Positions 54,600 through 63,980 are shown, counted from the stretch's first letter. The stretch: 64,000 nt of DNA from Clostridiales bacterium (GCA_029256575.1 JAQSXR010000005.1:25400-89399); one strand, 5' to 3'. Notes: generated from the letters alone by a model not told the origin. Numbers and translations: made by a program.

Positions 54600-54685
54600 T
54601 AAATAATTATAACTTGTAATCAATTTTAAAAGATATATTGACTTTACTCGAATATAAAATGCTTTATATTGAGATAAGTAAAATA

Positions 54686-54719
54686 AAAAACGCTATATAT
54701 GACGTTAGTCAAATATAGC
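54686..54719 (-). terminator. Terminator overlapping the end of spmB
   Basis: GCTATATTTGAC / GTCATATATAGC with TTTTTT on the minus strand. The stop codon of spmB is in the loop. Confidence 0.85.
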
Positions 54720-55235
54720 ATATGTTAAAATAACACTCACTATGATCCCCGCCAAGTTCGCAAGTAGTGCACCAGATAATGTATATCTAGTCTTTCTAAT
54801 CTTTACACTAATAAAATAAATTGACATTGTATAAAATATTGTCTCGGTACATCCCATTATTACTGAAGTCATTCTTCCTATTAACGAATCAGGACCGAAA
54901 GTTTTAAAAATATCTAATACAAGACCTGTCGCCGCTGATGAAGAAATTGACCTCATCAAAACAATAGGAACTAATTGTTCTGGAAATCTTATAAGCCTAG
55001 CAATTGGTGTGACTAATTCACCAAACAAATCCAAAGCCCCTGATGCTCTTAGCATGCCTATTGAGACCATTAGTCCAATAAAAGTAGGCAGTATATTAAC
55101 AACGGTTTCAAGTCCCGTTTTTGCGCCTTTTACAAACTCATCAAATATGGGAACCTTTTTTAACATCCCATACACTATAATTCCTAGGAAAATAAGTGGA
55201 ATTGTTAAATCAGAAATTATTGCTATTATTTTCAC
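54705..55235 (-). CDS. spmB: Spore maturation protein B
   Basis: A 176-residue membrane protein with the SpmB pattern: PLIFLGIIVYGMLKKVPIF, FVKGAKTGLETVVNILPTFI, and the conserved SISSSAATGLVLDIF and MGCTETIFYTMSIYF. SpmA and SpmB help the spore core reach its low water content. Overlaps spmA by 4 bp. Confidence 0.96.
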   Translation of the reverse strand: MKIIAIISDLTIPLIFLGIIVYGMLKKVPIFDEFVKGAKTGLETVVNILPTFIGLMVSIGMLRASGALDLFGELVTPIARLIRFPEQLVPIVLMRSISSSAATGLVLDIFKTFGPDSLIGRMTSVIMGCTETIFYTMSIYFISVKIRKTRYTLSGALLANLAGIIVSVILTYAIFD

Positions 55236-55834
55236 TTTCCATGGCCCCCCATATTTCTAGGCACAGTTCTAGCCATAATTTTTGCATAGATAACTCCAAC
55301 AACAGTTGATAATAAAGTCGCAATCAATGAAGGGCCTATTATTTCTGTAGGGTTTACCGATCCATATTGAAGTCGATATGCAATCATATTAATTGAAATT
55401 ATTTGTACCGATGAAATATTTATAATTAAAAATGTGCACATCGAAACTGAAGCTTGTGATTTATCGGGATTTATTTTCTGTAAGCTTTCCATTGCTTTTA
55501 AACCAGGAGGTGTCGCAGCCCACCCTAATCCTAACATATTTGCTACTATATTTGTTGCTATGTACTTCCTAGATTCATGGTTTTTCGGAATCTCAGGAAA
55601 TAAAAAATTTAATATAGGATTCAATTTTTTAGTTAGCGCTTGTATTATCCCAGCTGTTTCTGCTACTCTCATTAACCCAGACCACATTGCAAGTATCCCA
55701 AGCATAGTTAATGCAAGTGTTATTGCATCTTTAGATGACTCTATTGCGGCCTTCGTTACATTTGATATATTACCTGTAAAAGCACCCACTATAATGCTGA
55801 TTATTATTAAAATACCCCAAATATAATTTAGCAT
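55232..55834 (-). CDS. spmA: Spore maturation protein A
   Basis: A 200-residue membrane protein of the nucleoside-recognition/Gate domain group. MLGILAMWSGLMRVAETAGI, ANMLGLGWAATPPGLKAMES and FLIINISSVQIISINMIAY are SpmA motifs. Acts with SpmB in spore core dehydration. The ATG at 55834 is preferred to the GTG at 55846, which overlaps the ribosome site. Confidence 0.95.
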   Translation of the reverse strand: MLNYIWGILIIISIIVGAFTGNISNVTKAAIESSKDAITLALTMLGILAMWSGLMRVAETAGIIQALTKKLNPILNFLFPEIPKNHESRKYIATNIVANMLGLGWAATPPGLKAMESLQKINPDKSQASVSMCTFLIINISSVQIISINMIAYRLQYGSVNPTEIIGPSLIATLLSTVVGVIYAKIMARTVPRNMGGHGK

Positions 55835-55931
55835 ATAAACCACCACAATGTATTATTATTGAATTATATGCTTAAATACCATTACAAATACTTATTGTGT
55901 GCTGACATTATAATGATTTTTTTTACACTAT

Positions 55932-55960
55932 TTGACATTCTTACAAATTAGTGCTATTAT
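55932..55960 (+). promoter_or_regulatory. abrB-like gene promoter
   Basis: TTGACA (55932-55937), 17 bp, TATTAT (55955-55960), 48 bp before the start codon. Confidence 0.75.
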
Positions 55961-56008
55961 CATTTGTACTCTTTAGAAGGAGTAATTTTATAGAAAGGAG
56001 AAATTGAT

Positions 56009-56260
56009 GTGAAAAATACTGGTATGGTTAGAAAACTCGACGAATTAGGCAGAATCACTTTACCCATGGAACTACGTAAAAATATGAATATTAATGATAA
56101 AGATCAACTAGAAATTTTTGTTGAAAATGGAACAGTAATACTAAGAAAGTATGAACCTTATGATGTTTTTACAGGATCTACGAATAATCTGATAGACTAT
56201 TTTGGCAAAAAGGTGTCTCGAGAATCAATTATAGAAATGGCAAAAATTGCTGGAATCTAA
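56009..56260 (+). CDS. abrB: AbrB/SpoVT-type transition-state regulator
   Basis: An 83-residue DNA-binding protein. Residues 4-50 are the AbrB swapped-hairpin domain (MVRKLDELGRITLPMELR, DQLEIFVENGTVILRKY). The C-terminal 30 residues form a short dimerisation part. AbrB represses stationary-phase and sporulation genes in growing cells. The start is GTG with AAAGGAG upstream. Its placement next to rsmI on the opposite strand is conserved in Bacillus. Confidence 0.92.
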   Translation: MKNTGMVRKLDELGRITLPMELRKNMNINDKDQLEIFVENGTVILRKYEPYDVFTGSTNNLIDYFGKKVSRESIIEMAKIAGI

Positions 56261-56302
56261 TCTTTAATATAAATAATAATTAAGAGACTCTATTTGAAAA
56301 AC

Positions 56303-56384
56303 AAAAAAGAACCTCTGTTTGTATTGTAGTGGCTCCCCATAGTTAGCTAACCTAGCGGGCCGGTACAAACCGAGGTCCTTTTTA
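56303..56384. terminator. Long bidirectional terminator-like hairpin between abrB and rsmI
   Basis: Outer arms AAAAAAGAACCTCTGTTTGTA and its near complement TACAAACCGAGGTCCTTTTT pair over about 19 bp. The inner 40 nt can extend this with GGCTC/GGGCC and a TAG(TTAGCTAA)CCTA top. Runs of A and T lie on the two sides, so both convergent genes could stop here. It is longer than a normal terminator. Confidence 0.75.
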
Positions 56385-57227
56385 TTATAAATTATTAATT
56401 ATCTGATAAATATCTCGTTTTCCACAACCTCTATCTTTTGCTACTGCTTTCATTGCTTCTTTACTATCCTGACCTTTGTCAATATAATATTTGTAATGTT
56501 CATCGACAGACATTTTGGTCCATTCATCTTTCTTCTCTTGTTGAACTTCACTCAAATCTTTTCCTTCGATTACTAATACATACTCTCCTCTTGGATCATT
56601 CTCTTTATAAAATTTTATAGCTTCTTCTAGTGTTGTAGCAAATACCTCTTCGAATTTTTTTGTTATTTCTCTAATCAAAGAAATTTTCCTATTATCCAAT
56701 GCACCAACAAGATCATCTAATGTTCGTTTTAATTTATGTGGTGCTTCATATAATATTATTGTTCGAGTTTCTCTTGTAAGTTCATCTAAAATAATAGCTT
56801 TTTCTTTTTTATCATAAGGTAAAAATCCTTCAAAACAAAATCTTCTTGTTGAAAGTCCTGATAAAGTTAATGCTGTAATACAAGCTGCCGGTCCAGGTAT
56901 TGAAGTTACTTTTATTCCCTCACTATAACATAATCTTACCAAATCTTCACCAGGATCAGATATAGCTGGTGTTCCCGCGTCAGTTATTAAAGCTATATTC
57001 TTACCCTCTAAAAGCAATTCTACTAAGTATTTGCCTTTGTCTACTTTATTATGTTCATAATAACTTGTTAAAGGAGTTTTTATTTCAAAATGGTTCATTA
57101 GTTTCATGCTATGTCTTGTATCTTCAGCTGCAATAATATCAACTTCTTTTAAAGTATTTAAAACTCGTATACTAATATCCTCTAAATTTCCTATTGGTGT
57201 CGCACACAAATACAACTTACCCGCCAT
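56385..57227 (-). CDS. rsmI: 16S rRNA 2'-O-methyltransferase RsmI
   Basis: A 280-residue SAM-dependent enzyme methylating C1402 of 16S rRNA. Tetrapyrrole-methylase fold with LYLCATPIGNLEDIS, AAEDTRHS, LITDAGTPAISDPGEDLVR and SIPGPAACITALTLSGL. Full length. 12 bp after trmN6. Confidence 0.97.
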   Translation of the reverse strand: MAGKLYLCATPIGNLEDISIRVLNTLKEVDIIAAEDTRHSMKLMNHFEIKTPLTSYYEHNKVDKGKYLVELLLEGKNIALITDAGTPAISDPGEDLVRLCYSEGIKVTSIPGPAACITALTLSGLSTRRFCFEGFLPYDKKEKAIILDELTRETRTIILYEAPHKLKRTLDDLVGALDNRKISLIREITKKFEEVFATTLEEAIKFYKENDPRGEYVLVIEGKDLSEVQQEKKDEWTKMSVDEHYKYYIDKGQDSKEAMKAVAKDRGCGKRDIYQIINNL

Positions 57228-57239
57228 CTCAAATCTCCT

Positions 57240-57977
57240 CTAAAATCCGTATATTTCATCTGTATAAATTCCTTTTTCTTTGTAGACAATTAAAGGGCTT
57301 TCAACCTTTAACATAGGCCTACCACCCCTTATTGCTTCTATTAAAACCATGTTTGGTTCTTTATTAACAAATGGGTATACTAATTTCATTCTTTTTGGCT
57401 CTAGTTTATATTTCCTCATAGTTTCAAATATTTCAACTAATCTATGTGGTCTGTGGATCATATATAATCTTCCATTTGATTTTAATAGTCTCGTGCTTTC
57501 GCGTATTACATCCTCTAACGTACAAAGAACTTCATGTCTTGCAATTGCCTTAGGTAACTCTGGATTCTTTAGTCCATGGCAATCATTCATATATGGTGGA
57601 TTGGTCGTAACCACGTCAAAAGATGATAAACCAAAAATTTCAGATGCATTTTTTATATCACCTTCAACTATATTGATTTTATCTTCAAGCTGGTTATACC
57701 TGACACTTCTTGCTGCCATATTCGCACTTTCAGGCTGGATTTCTAGCCCTGTAAAGTGTTTCCCACAAGTTTTTGCTTCTAATAAAATCGGTATTATTCC
57801 GGTTCCTGTGCCAAGGTCAATAGCAACTTCATTTTCCTTCACTTTTGCATAGCCAGATAAAAGTACTGCATCGATCCCAAAACAAAATTTATTGGGATTT
57901 TGAATAATATGATATCCATTTCTCTGAAGATCATCTAGTCGTTCATCTTCAAGTAATTTAATATTCAACTTCTGCAT
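57240..57977 (-). CDS. trmN6: tRNA1(Val) (adenine37-N6)-methyltransferase-like
   Basis: A 245-residue Rossmann methyltransferase. AIDLGTGTGIIPILL is the SAM-binding motif and TTNPPYMND the adenine-N6 catalytic NPPY motif. YabB/TrmN6 family; the tRNA target is by analogy with E. coli. Overlaps ricT by 20 bp. Confidence 0.92.
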   Translation of the reverse strand: MQKLNIKLLEDERLDDLQRNGYHIIQNPNKFCFGIDAVLLSGYAKVKENEVAIDLGTGTGIIPILLEAKTCGKHFTGLEIQPESANMAARSVRYNQLEDKINIVEGDIKNASEIFGLSSFDVVTTNPPYMNDCHGLKNPELPKAIARHEVLCTLEDVIRESTRLLKSNGRLYMIHRPHRLVEIFETMRKYKLEPKRMKLVYPFVNKEPNMVLIEAIRGGRPMLKVESPLIVYKEKGIYTDEIYGF

Positions 57978-58881
57978 TCTTTGCCAACTTTCCTTCTTTT
58001 GCTTCTAACTGCTCCAATGCCTTTAATTCTGTATCCGATATATTAAAGTTTTCCTTCTTTTTCGATTTTTTAAACTTAATATCATTAACAGGATACTCTC
58101 TTATTTCTTTTACATCGTTTTCCGTTTTAATAATAACTTTAACTAATTGTCGTATAACATTAACGCTATGAACTTCTCCCTTAAACCCATCATCTGTCAT
58201 AACTTGGTCCCCAATATTAGGAAGATTACTGTTTAAGTATTCATAAGTCTCTTCTTCATATTTTAAGCAACACATTAATCTACCACATACACCAGATATT
58301 TTTGTTGGATTTAATGAAAGATTTTGCTCTTTAGCCATCTTTATCGATACTGGATGGAATTCTGATAAATGTGTATTACAACACAATGGTCTTCCACATA
58401 CACCAATGCTTCCTAATAGCTTAGTTTCATCACGAACCCCTATTTGTCTTAACTCTATTCTTGTTTTAAATACCGCAGCTAAGTCTTTTACTAATTCTCT
58501 AAAATCTATTCTTCCATCAGCTGTAAAATAAAATAATACTTTATTATTATCAAATGTATATTCCGCATCCACTAAGTTCATTTCAAGTCCATGCTTTTTA
58601 ACTTTTTCTTCACAAACTTTTAATGCTTCAATTTCTTTTTGTCTATTTCTTTCTTCTTTTTCAACGTCTTCTTTTGTTGCGATTCGTATAACCTTCTTCA
58701 AAGGTTGTACTACTTCCTCCTCTGGAATTTCTCTTGGTCCTAATACAACGATTCCGTATTCAATTCCTCGGGCTGTTTCTACGATAACTTTATCGTCTTC
58801 TTTTATTTCAAATTGACCTGGATCAAAGTAATACACTTTTCCTGCTTTTTTAAATCTAACACCAATTACTTTTACCTTCAT
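57958..58881 (-). CDS. ricT: RicT/YaaT, PSP1-domain regulatory protein
   Basis: A 307-residue protein. The PSP1 C-terminal domain and the two cysteine clusters GVCGRPLCC and GVCGRLMCCL (iron-sulfur ligands of the RicA-RicF-RicT complex) are clear. In Bacillus this complex adjusts RNase Y activity and affects Spo0A phosphorylation and sporulation. RicA and RicF are not in the window. A C-terminal charged tail (about 265-307) is extra. Overlaps holB by 4 bp. Confidence 0.95.
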   Translation of the reverse strand: MKVKVIGVRFKKAGKVYYFDPGQFEIKEDDKVIVETARGIEYGIVVLGPREIPEEEVVQPLKKVIRIATKEDVEKEERNRQKEIEALKVCEEKVKKHGLEMNLVDAEYTFDNNKVLFYFTADGRIDFRELVKDLAAVFKTRIELRQIGVRDETKLLGSIGVCGRPLCCNTHLSEFHPVSIKMAKEQNLSLNPTKISGVCGRLMCCLKYEEETYEYLNSNLPNIGDQVMTDDGFKGEVHSVNVIRQLVKVIIKTENDVKEIREYPVNDIKFKKSKKKENFNISDTELKALEQLEAKEGKLAKNAEVEY

Positions 58882-59870
58882 GCGTTCTCCTTTATATTAG
58901 CAAACATAAGTTCAAGCGTTAGTTCATAATTTACGTTTGAATCCAATTGCCTTTTTGCTTCTTCTATTGTTTCAATGTTTTTGTTAATACTATTATACGT
59001 TAATTTGTCTGCATCTATCAATAACAAATCATACTCATCACTAAATATTATTAATTCTTTCGATTTTGATGCTTTTAGGAACAACACATCTCTGTACCAC
59101 ATAAGAATTAAATCTAAATATTCATTTATGCGGCTTTTGTATTCCTCTAATCCTTTAATAGAATTTAAGATTTCGTATATATCAAGATTTCTAAGCTTAG
59201 TTACTAGTTTAACACAATGGTCTTTCATTAATAAAAAGTCATCTGAAGATGCCAATTTTATAGCTGTACCTATTATTCCCTTAGAAAAAGTAGCACAAAA
59301 ATGAGCTTTATAATCCGGTAGTTGCATATTATTTATAAGATATTTTTCTACTCTTAATTTATTTATTGCTCTTACATTTAACACGATGCATCTTGAAATG
59401 ATTGTAGCAAGTAATGTATCAATATTATTTACAAGAAGAAGTATAACGGCATATTGTGGTGGCTCTTCCAATGTTTTTAATAAAGCATTCTGTGCCTGTG
59501 GCGTCATCCTATCTGCATTTTCAATTATATATATTTTATATTCATAACTATATGGTTTAATAAATATATCATTATTTATTTGCTTTCTTATATCTTCAAC
59601 GCCAATACTACTTTCCTTCTCTGGATGTAGTTTTTTGATATCTGGGTTGTTTGATGACTCAAGCTGAATACACGATTCACATTTATGGCATGCCGATTCT
59701 GTTGATATCTCACATTGAAGTGCCTTTGCATAGCTGTATGATAGTAACTTTTTACCTGACCCCTCATCTCCTACAATAAGGTAGGCATGCGCAACTTTTT
59801 TATTTTGTTTTGTATTTTTAAAATGTTCTATTATATTTTCATTTCCTATAACATTATCATAACTATACAT
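58878..59870 (-). CDS. holB: DNA polymerase III delta' subunit
   Basis: A 330-residue clamp-loader subunit. It has a P-loop GDEGSGKKLL (delta' proteins in Firmicutes often have a near-normal one), zinc motif CHKCESC and the SRC motif ISRCIVLN. Acts with DnaX. 31 bp after yaaR. Confidence 0.93.
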   Translation of the reverse strand: MYSYDNVIGNENIIEHFKNTKQNKKVAHAYLIVGDEGSGKKLLSYSYAKALQCEISTESACHKCESCIQLESSNNPDIKKLHPEKESSIGVEDIRKQINNDIFIKPYSYEYKIYIIENADRMTPQAQNALLKTLEEPPQYAVILLLVNNIDTLLATIISRCIVLNVRAINKLRVEKYLINNMQLPDYKAHFCATFSKGIIGTAIKLASSDDFLLMKDHCVKLVTKLRNLDIYEILNSIKGLEEYKSRINEYLDLILMWYRDVLFLKASKSKELIIFSDEYDLLLIDADKLTYNSINKNIETIEEAKRQLDSNVNYELTLELMFANIKENA

Positions 59871-59901
59871 TTTAACTTCCCCTATTAAATAAACCTATAT
59901 A

Positions 59902-60345
59902 TTAAGCTTTTATATCTAGTAGTAATCCTCTAATTTCATCTACCTTACTTAATATAGCTAGTTGATTCTTCTCATCTGATATTAGTTCACCTGCTAAATC
60001 ATCTAAGTTTTTATCAACGAGTTTTACAATTCCATAAACTCGATGTCTTCCCCTTTTATCAAGAAAGTTTTCTCTAGAGAATTTATGTGACCTTGTAACA
60101 ACTTCATTCATAAAATTCTTAACAGATTCTCGATATCTCTTCATGTCTTTTATGTCCATGTGTTTTACGAGTTTATCACCTTGCTTGTCTATTTCTTGCA
60201 AAAGTGTGTTAAGTTTAGTTTGTAATTCTTCCTCACCAATTTTACTTACTAATGTAAATTTAAAATCAGCATCTTGGATTGGTACATTATTATTTTTAAT
60301 TTCATTTACATTGAAATTGTTTACCTGGTTTACTTTCATATCCAT
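59902..60345 (-). CDS. yaaR: YaaR family protein (DUF327)
   Basis: A 147-residue helical protein. [20 protein letters not shown] and [14 protein letters not shown] are the DUF327 core, and [21 protein letters not shown] follows. The family is conserved next to tmk-darA-holB. Its function is unknown. Gap of 16 bp to darA. Confidence 0.9.
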   Translation of the reverse strand: MDMKVNQVNNFNVNEIKNNNVPIQDADFKFTLVSKIGEEELQTKLNTLLQEIDKQGDKLVKHMDIKDMKRYRESVKNFMNEVVTRSHKFSRENFLDKRGRHRVYGIVKLVDKNLDDLAGELISDEKNQLAILSKVDEIRGLLLDIKA

Positions 60346-60361
60346 CTAGTCTCCTCACTTC

Positions 60362-60691
60362 CTATATTTTTAAGAATTGATTAACTTCAATTACAAAGAT
60401 AGTTGCTCCGCCTACTTCTACTTCGATTGGATATGACATATATCCTTCTGGCATAGTTGTCATTGGTTGATTTAATAATGTCATTTGCTTGCCTGATTTA
60501 CACACATCTTTTATTATATTAATAACTTCTTCAACTTTGTCATCGCTTGTACCAATAAAAAGAGTTGTGTTCCCAACCTTTAAGAATCCTCCTGTACTTG
60601 CGAGCTTTGTTGCATAAAATCCTGCATTTGTTAGCTTTTCCATTAAATATCCCGCATCATCATCATGCACTACGGTTAATATAAGTTTCAT
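60362..60691 (-). CDS. darA: DarA/PstA cyclic di-AMP receptor (YaaQ)
   Basis: A 109-residue PII-like protein. KLILTVVHDDDAGYLMEKL and LASTGGFLKVGNTTLFIG form the ligand-binding face, and EVEVGGATIFVIEVNQF ends it. It binds c-di-AMP. 1 bp after tmk. Confidence 0.95.
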   Translation of the reverse strand: MKLILTVVHDDDAGYLMEKLTNAGFYATKLASTGGFLKVGNTTLFIGTSDDKVEEVINIIKDVCKSGKQMTLLNQPMTTMPEGYMSYPIEVEVGGATIFVIEVNQFLKI

Positions 60692-60692
60692 A

Positions 60693-61310
60693 CTAATACC
60701 TCCCTTTTATCGTTTGTACAACTTTATTATAGATTTCTTCTACCGTTAATGTTGCATCAATCGTAATTATTCTATCAGGATTTCTATTTGCGAGTTCTCT
60801 ATAACCACTTATTACATTTTCATGGAATTCTATTTTTTCTACTTCTAATCTATCTAACTCTGCTTGGTTTTTTTTCCTATTTAAACCTATTTTTGCCTCT
60901 AAATCTAAGTAAAAAGTCAAATCCGGAACTAGTCCATTAGTAGCAATATCATTTATCTTTAATATCATATCTATACCAATTTGCCTCGCATATCCTTGGT
61001 ATACGACAGATGAATCAACAAATCGATCACAAATTACTATTTTCCCCTCTTTTATAGCAGGTTCTATTACCTCATTTACATGTTGTGCCCTTGCTGCCGC
61101 ATATAACAAAGCTTCCGTTATATCAGACATTTCAGTATTATTTATATCTAGTATAATTTCTCTTACTTTTTCACTAATAACAGTTCCACCAGGTTCTCTT
61201 GTAATAATAACTTCCTTACCTTGTTGTTCAAAGTACTTTTTTAATAAATTAATTTGAGAAGTTTTACCTGATCCATCTCCACCTTCAAATGTTATAAATA
61301 ATCCTCTCAT
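60693..61310 (-). CDS. tmk: Thymidylate kinase
   Basis: A 205-residue dTMP kinase. P-loop FEGGDGSGKTSQ, TREPGGT substrate loop, CDRFVDSSVVYQGYAR. 3 bp after the yaaO-like gene. Confidence 0.97.
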   Translation of the reverse strand: MRGLFITFEGGDGSGKTSQINLLKKYFEQQGKEVIITREPGGTVISEKVREIILDINNTEMSDITEALLYAAARAQHVNEVIEPAIKEGKIVICDRFVDSSVVYQGYARQIGIDMILKINDIATNGLVPDLTFYLDLEAKIGLNRKKNQAELDRLEVEKIEFHENVISGYRELANRNPDRIITIDATLTVEEIYNKVVQTIKGRY

Positions 61311-61313
61311 TTA

Positions 61314-62738
61314 TTATTTCTCCTCATCTATTATGCTTATTCTATTATTGTCTCTTACTCCTAATACATCAATACCTTGTTGTAGTAGTTGATTAATATG
61401 CTTGATTGTTTCTTCTTCAAGAATCTCCCCTGGGACCACTAATGGTATTCCTGGTGGGTACGGTATAATAAAATCTGATGATATAGAGCCTATTGCATCA
61501 GAAATATTAATATCTTTGATTTCCAAATCTTCTACTTCATTTATCCTATGCTTAGCTCTCAGATATGTATCAATATATTTTGTTTTCTCAGTCGAATTAA
61601 CTTTATAGAGTCTTTTATCTATGCTAATTATTGCATCTGCTAATTTATTAAACCCTTCCATAGTATCAAATATACTAGTCATTGCAAGTACGTAATCCTT
61701 TGTTGAATACTCTACCTGTACATTATAAAGATTTCGTAATTCTTCAGCAAGGTTATTTCCATTTATATTTAAACCTTTTACCACAAATATTAGTTTCGTT
61801 ATGTCATATTGAAAAACAATCCCTTTTTCAATCATATCCATCCCAACAATCCTAATGTTCTTTAAGCCATTTAATTTATTACGGAAATAATCAATATTGT
61901 TCATATAACTCATAAATAACGCTTCTTTGTTCGATGTTAGAATATTAATACAATTATCTATGCTAGCCATCAGAATATAAGATGGACTACTTGTTTGAAA
62001 TATTGAAAGCGAGCGCTCTAATTTAGTTTTATTAACTCTATCACTCACTATGTGTAATAACGCTGTTTGTGTCAGAGCAGGTAATGTTTTGTGTAAACTA
62101 TGAATAACAAGGTCTGCACCTTCTTTAATTGCCCCATTTGCCGTATAATTAGTTATTCCAAGATGTGCACCATGAGCCTCATCGACAATTAATAATATAT
62201 TATATTTATTGGTAATTTTCGCAAGTTCTCTAATATTACTTATAACTCCATCATAGGTAGGTGATGTAATAATAACAGCTTCTATGTCATTATTATTAAT
62301 TATTAGGCTCTCTACCTCTTTTGGTGATATTTCTCCAACTAAACCGTATTGTTCTATTATACTTGGATATACGTAGATCGGGTCTAATCCCTTTATCATT
62401 ATAGCATTATATACTGATTTATGACAGTTTCGGGCGACAATAACTTTTGCCCCCCTTTTACATTGAGATGTTATAGCAGTTAATATTCCTACTGTACTAC
62501 CATTAACTAAAAAATATGATTCTTTGGTACCATATAATATTTTTACATTATTCTGTGCTTCCTTTATTATACCTTTTGTATGATATAAGTTATCAAAATC
62601 ATCTATTTCAGTAATATCTATTTCAGCTATTTCTCCAAACCCAAGTTTATTAACTTGTCGTTTATGTCCAGGCATATGAAAAGGATAAATGTCCATTGAT
62701 TTATAGCTTATTAATTTTTCATATAAAGGAGCACTCAT
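61314..62738 (-). CDS. PLP-dependent Orn/Lys/Arg decarboxylase-family protein (YaaO-like)
   Basis: A 474-residue fold-type I PLP enzyme. DEAHGAHLG (pyridine-contacting Asp and His), SLHKTLPALTQTALLH (PLP lysine), and the N-terminal FHMPGHKR characteristic of this family. The C-terminal domain keeps IPYPPGIPLVVPGE. It probably makes a polyamine precursor such as cadaverine, agmatine or putrescine, but the substrate cannot be told from motifs. First gene of the block conserved with Bacillus yaaO-tmk. Confidence 0.93.
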   Translation of the reverse strand: MSAPLYEKLISYKSMDIYPFHMPGHKRQVNKLGFGEIAEIDITEIDDFDNLYHTKGIIKEAQNNVKILYGTKESYFLVNGSTVGILTAITSQCKRGAKVIVARNCHKSVYNAIMIKGLDPIYVYPSIIEQYGLVGEISPKEVESLIINNNDIEAVIITSPTYDGVISNIRELAKITNKYNILLIVDEAHGAHLGITNYTANGAIKEGADLVIHSLHKTLPALTQTALLHIVSDRVNKTKLERSLSIFQTSSPSYILMASIDNCINILTSNKEALFMSYMNNIDYFRNKLNGLKNIRIVGMDMIEKGIVFQYDITKLIFVVKGLNINGNNLAEELRNLYNVQVEYSTKDYVLAMTSIFDTMEGFNKLADAIISIDKRLYKVNSTEKTKYIDTYLRAKHRINEVEDLEIKDINISDAIGSISSDFIIPYPPGIPLVVPGEILEEETIKHINQLLQQGIDVLGVRDNNRISIIDEEK

Positions 62739-62769
62739 TCTCTCACACCTATCTAATATAATTATATAT

Positions 62770-62798
62770 ATTTTAACATATTAACGTTTAAAAACAAA
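62770..62798 (-). promoter_or_regulatory. Possible promoter of the yaaO-tmk-rsmI block
   Basis: On the minus strand TTTGTT (62798-62793), 17 bp, TAAAAT (62775-62770). Moderate match. Confidence 0.45.
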
Positions 62799-62825
62799 GG
62801 ATTCTATTTATTTTTTTAGTAATAT

Positions 62826-62853
62826 AAAATGCAGAGGTCTCCCTCTGCATTTT
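62826..62853. terminator. Terminator after the MntR-like gene
   Basis: AAAATGCAGAGG / CCTCTGCATTTT. The A and T flanks suit either strand. It lies 108 bp past the regulator stop, in the 62739-62960 gap, which otherwise holds only AT-rich sequence and a promoter. Confidence 0.75.
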
Positions 62854-62960
62854 ATTTCATGTCTATTATTATTATAAAATTATATTTATGTAATCTGATT
62901 TGTTTTACTTTTTGTATCTTAATTTTATTATGATTTCATATATTTTATTTTAATTTTCTT

Positions 62961-63329
62961 TTATAAATTCTCAACTGTTTCTTTTATTTTTACAAACGTT
63001 TCATGACTAATAACATGTTCAATTCGACATGCATCTGCATCTGCTATATCCTTTGGTATTCCTAGACTCTTTGATAAAAAATCACTTATTAGTCTATGTC
63101 TTTCATAAATCTTCTCAGCAGTTGAATGTCCTTTATCGGTTAATTGAATATTTCCATTGGATTCCATAATTATATACTCTTCTTTTTTTAATATACTCAT
63201 TGCCCTACTGATGCTAGCTTTCGTATAGTTTAATTCTCTTGCAATATCTATAGAACGCACAGAGCCATTTTTAGTCTGCAATATTAATATTGTCTCTAAA
63301 TAATTCTCGCCTGATTCATGTATTTTCAT
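62961..63329 (-). CDS. DtxR/MntR-family metal-dependent regulator
   Basis: A 122-residue regulator. ESGENYLETILIL is the family start, and the winged HTH is SIDIARELNYTKASISRAMS. The dimerisation domain has metal ligands in the pattern RIEHVISHETF. No C-terminal SH3 domain, as in MntR. Manganese or iron homeostasis is likely; no transporter is in the window. The start is the ATG after TGGAGGGTATA. Confidence 0.9.
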   Translation of the reverse strand: MKIHESGENYLETILILQTKNGSVRSIDIARELNYTKASISRAMSILKKEEYIIMESNGNIQLTDKGHSTAEKIYERHRLISDFLSKSLGIPKDIADADACRIEHVISHETFVKIKETVENL

Positions 63330-63415
63330 TATACCCTCCATACAATAAATTACTGTCTATGTATATAAACCATATTATCATATTAAGTTTTTTACTTCAA
63401 CTAATTATTTTTTTA

Positions 63416-63448
63416 CATTAAAAAGACCAAACAATAATGTTTGGTCTT
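63416..63448 (-). terminator. Terminator of the tRNA cluster
   Basis: AAGACCAAACA / TGTTTGGTCTT followed on the minus strand by TTTTTAATG. Confidence 0.9.
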
Positions 63449-63451
63449 GAG

Positions 63452-63524
63452 TGAGACACCCGGGGTTCGAACCCGGGACACCTAGATTAAAAATCTAGTG
63501 CTCTACCAACTGAGCTAGTATCCC
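63452..63524 (-). tRNA. tRNA-Lys (TTT)
   Basis: 73 nt. Acceptor GGGATAC / GTGTCTC with G-T pairs; anticodon loop TTTTTAA; T arm CCGGG-TTCGAAC-CCCGG. No encoded CCA. Confidence 0.95.
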
Positions 63525-63528
63525 ACAA

Positions 63529-63601
<73 letters not shown>

Positions 63602-63620
63602 AAAAAAAAAATGAAAAGAG

Positions 63621-63694
<74 letters not shown>

Positions 63695-63721
63695 ATAATT
63701 GTTATTATTAGCAAAGCTAAA

Positions 63722-63803
63722 TGGAAGAAGATGGATTCGAACCATCGAAGGCGCTGCCAACAGATTTACAGTCTGCCCCCTTTAGCCACTCGGGAATTCT
63801 TCC
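63722..63803 (-). tRNA. tRNA-Tyr (GTA)
   Basis: 82 nt, class II with a long variable arm. Acceptor GGAAGAA / TTCTTCC; anticodon loop CTGTAAA. Confidence 0.95.
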
Positions 63804-63807
63804 TTAA

Positions 63808-63880
63808 AGCCGACGATCGGACTTGAACCGATAACCTGCTGATTACAAGTCAGCTGCTCTGCCATTTGAGCCACGTCGGC
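63808..63880 (-). tRNA. tRNA-Thr (TGT)
   Basis: 73 nt. Acceptor GCCGACG / CGTCGGC; anticodon loop CTTGTAA. Confidence 0.95.
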
Positions 63881-63903
63881 ATATTACCTAAGTTTCTTCT
63901 AAG

Positions 63904-63976
63904 TGGTCGCAATAGGGCTCGAACCTATGACCCCCTGCTTGTAAGGCAGGTGCTCTCCCAGCTGAGCTATGCGACC
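63904..63976 (-). tRNA. tRNA-Val (TAC)
   Basis: 73 nt. Acceptor GGTCGCA / TGCGACC; anticodon loop CTTACAA. Confidence 0.95.
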
Positions 63977-63980
63977 AAAA

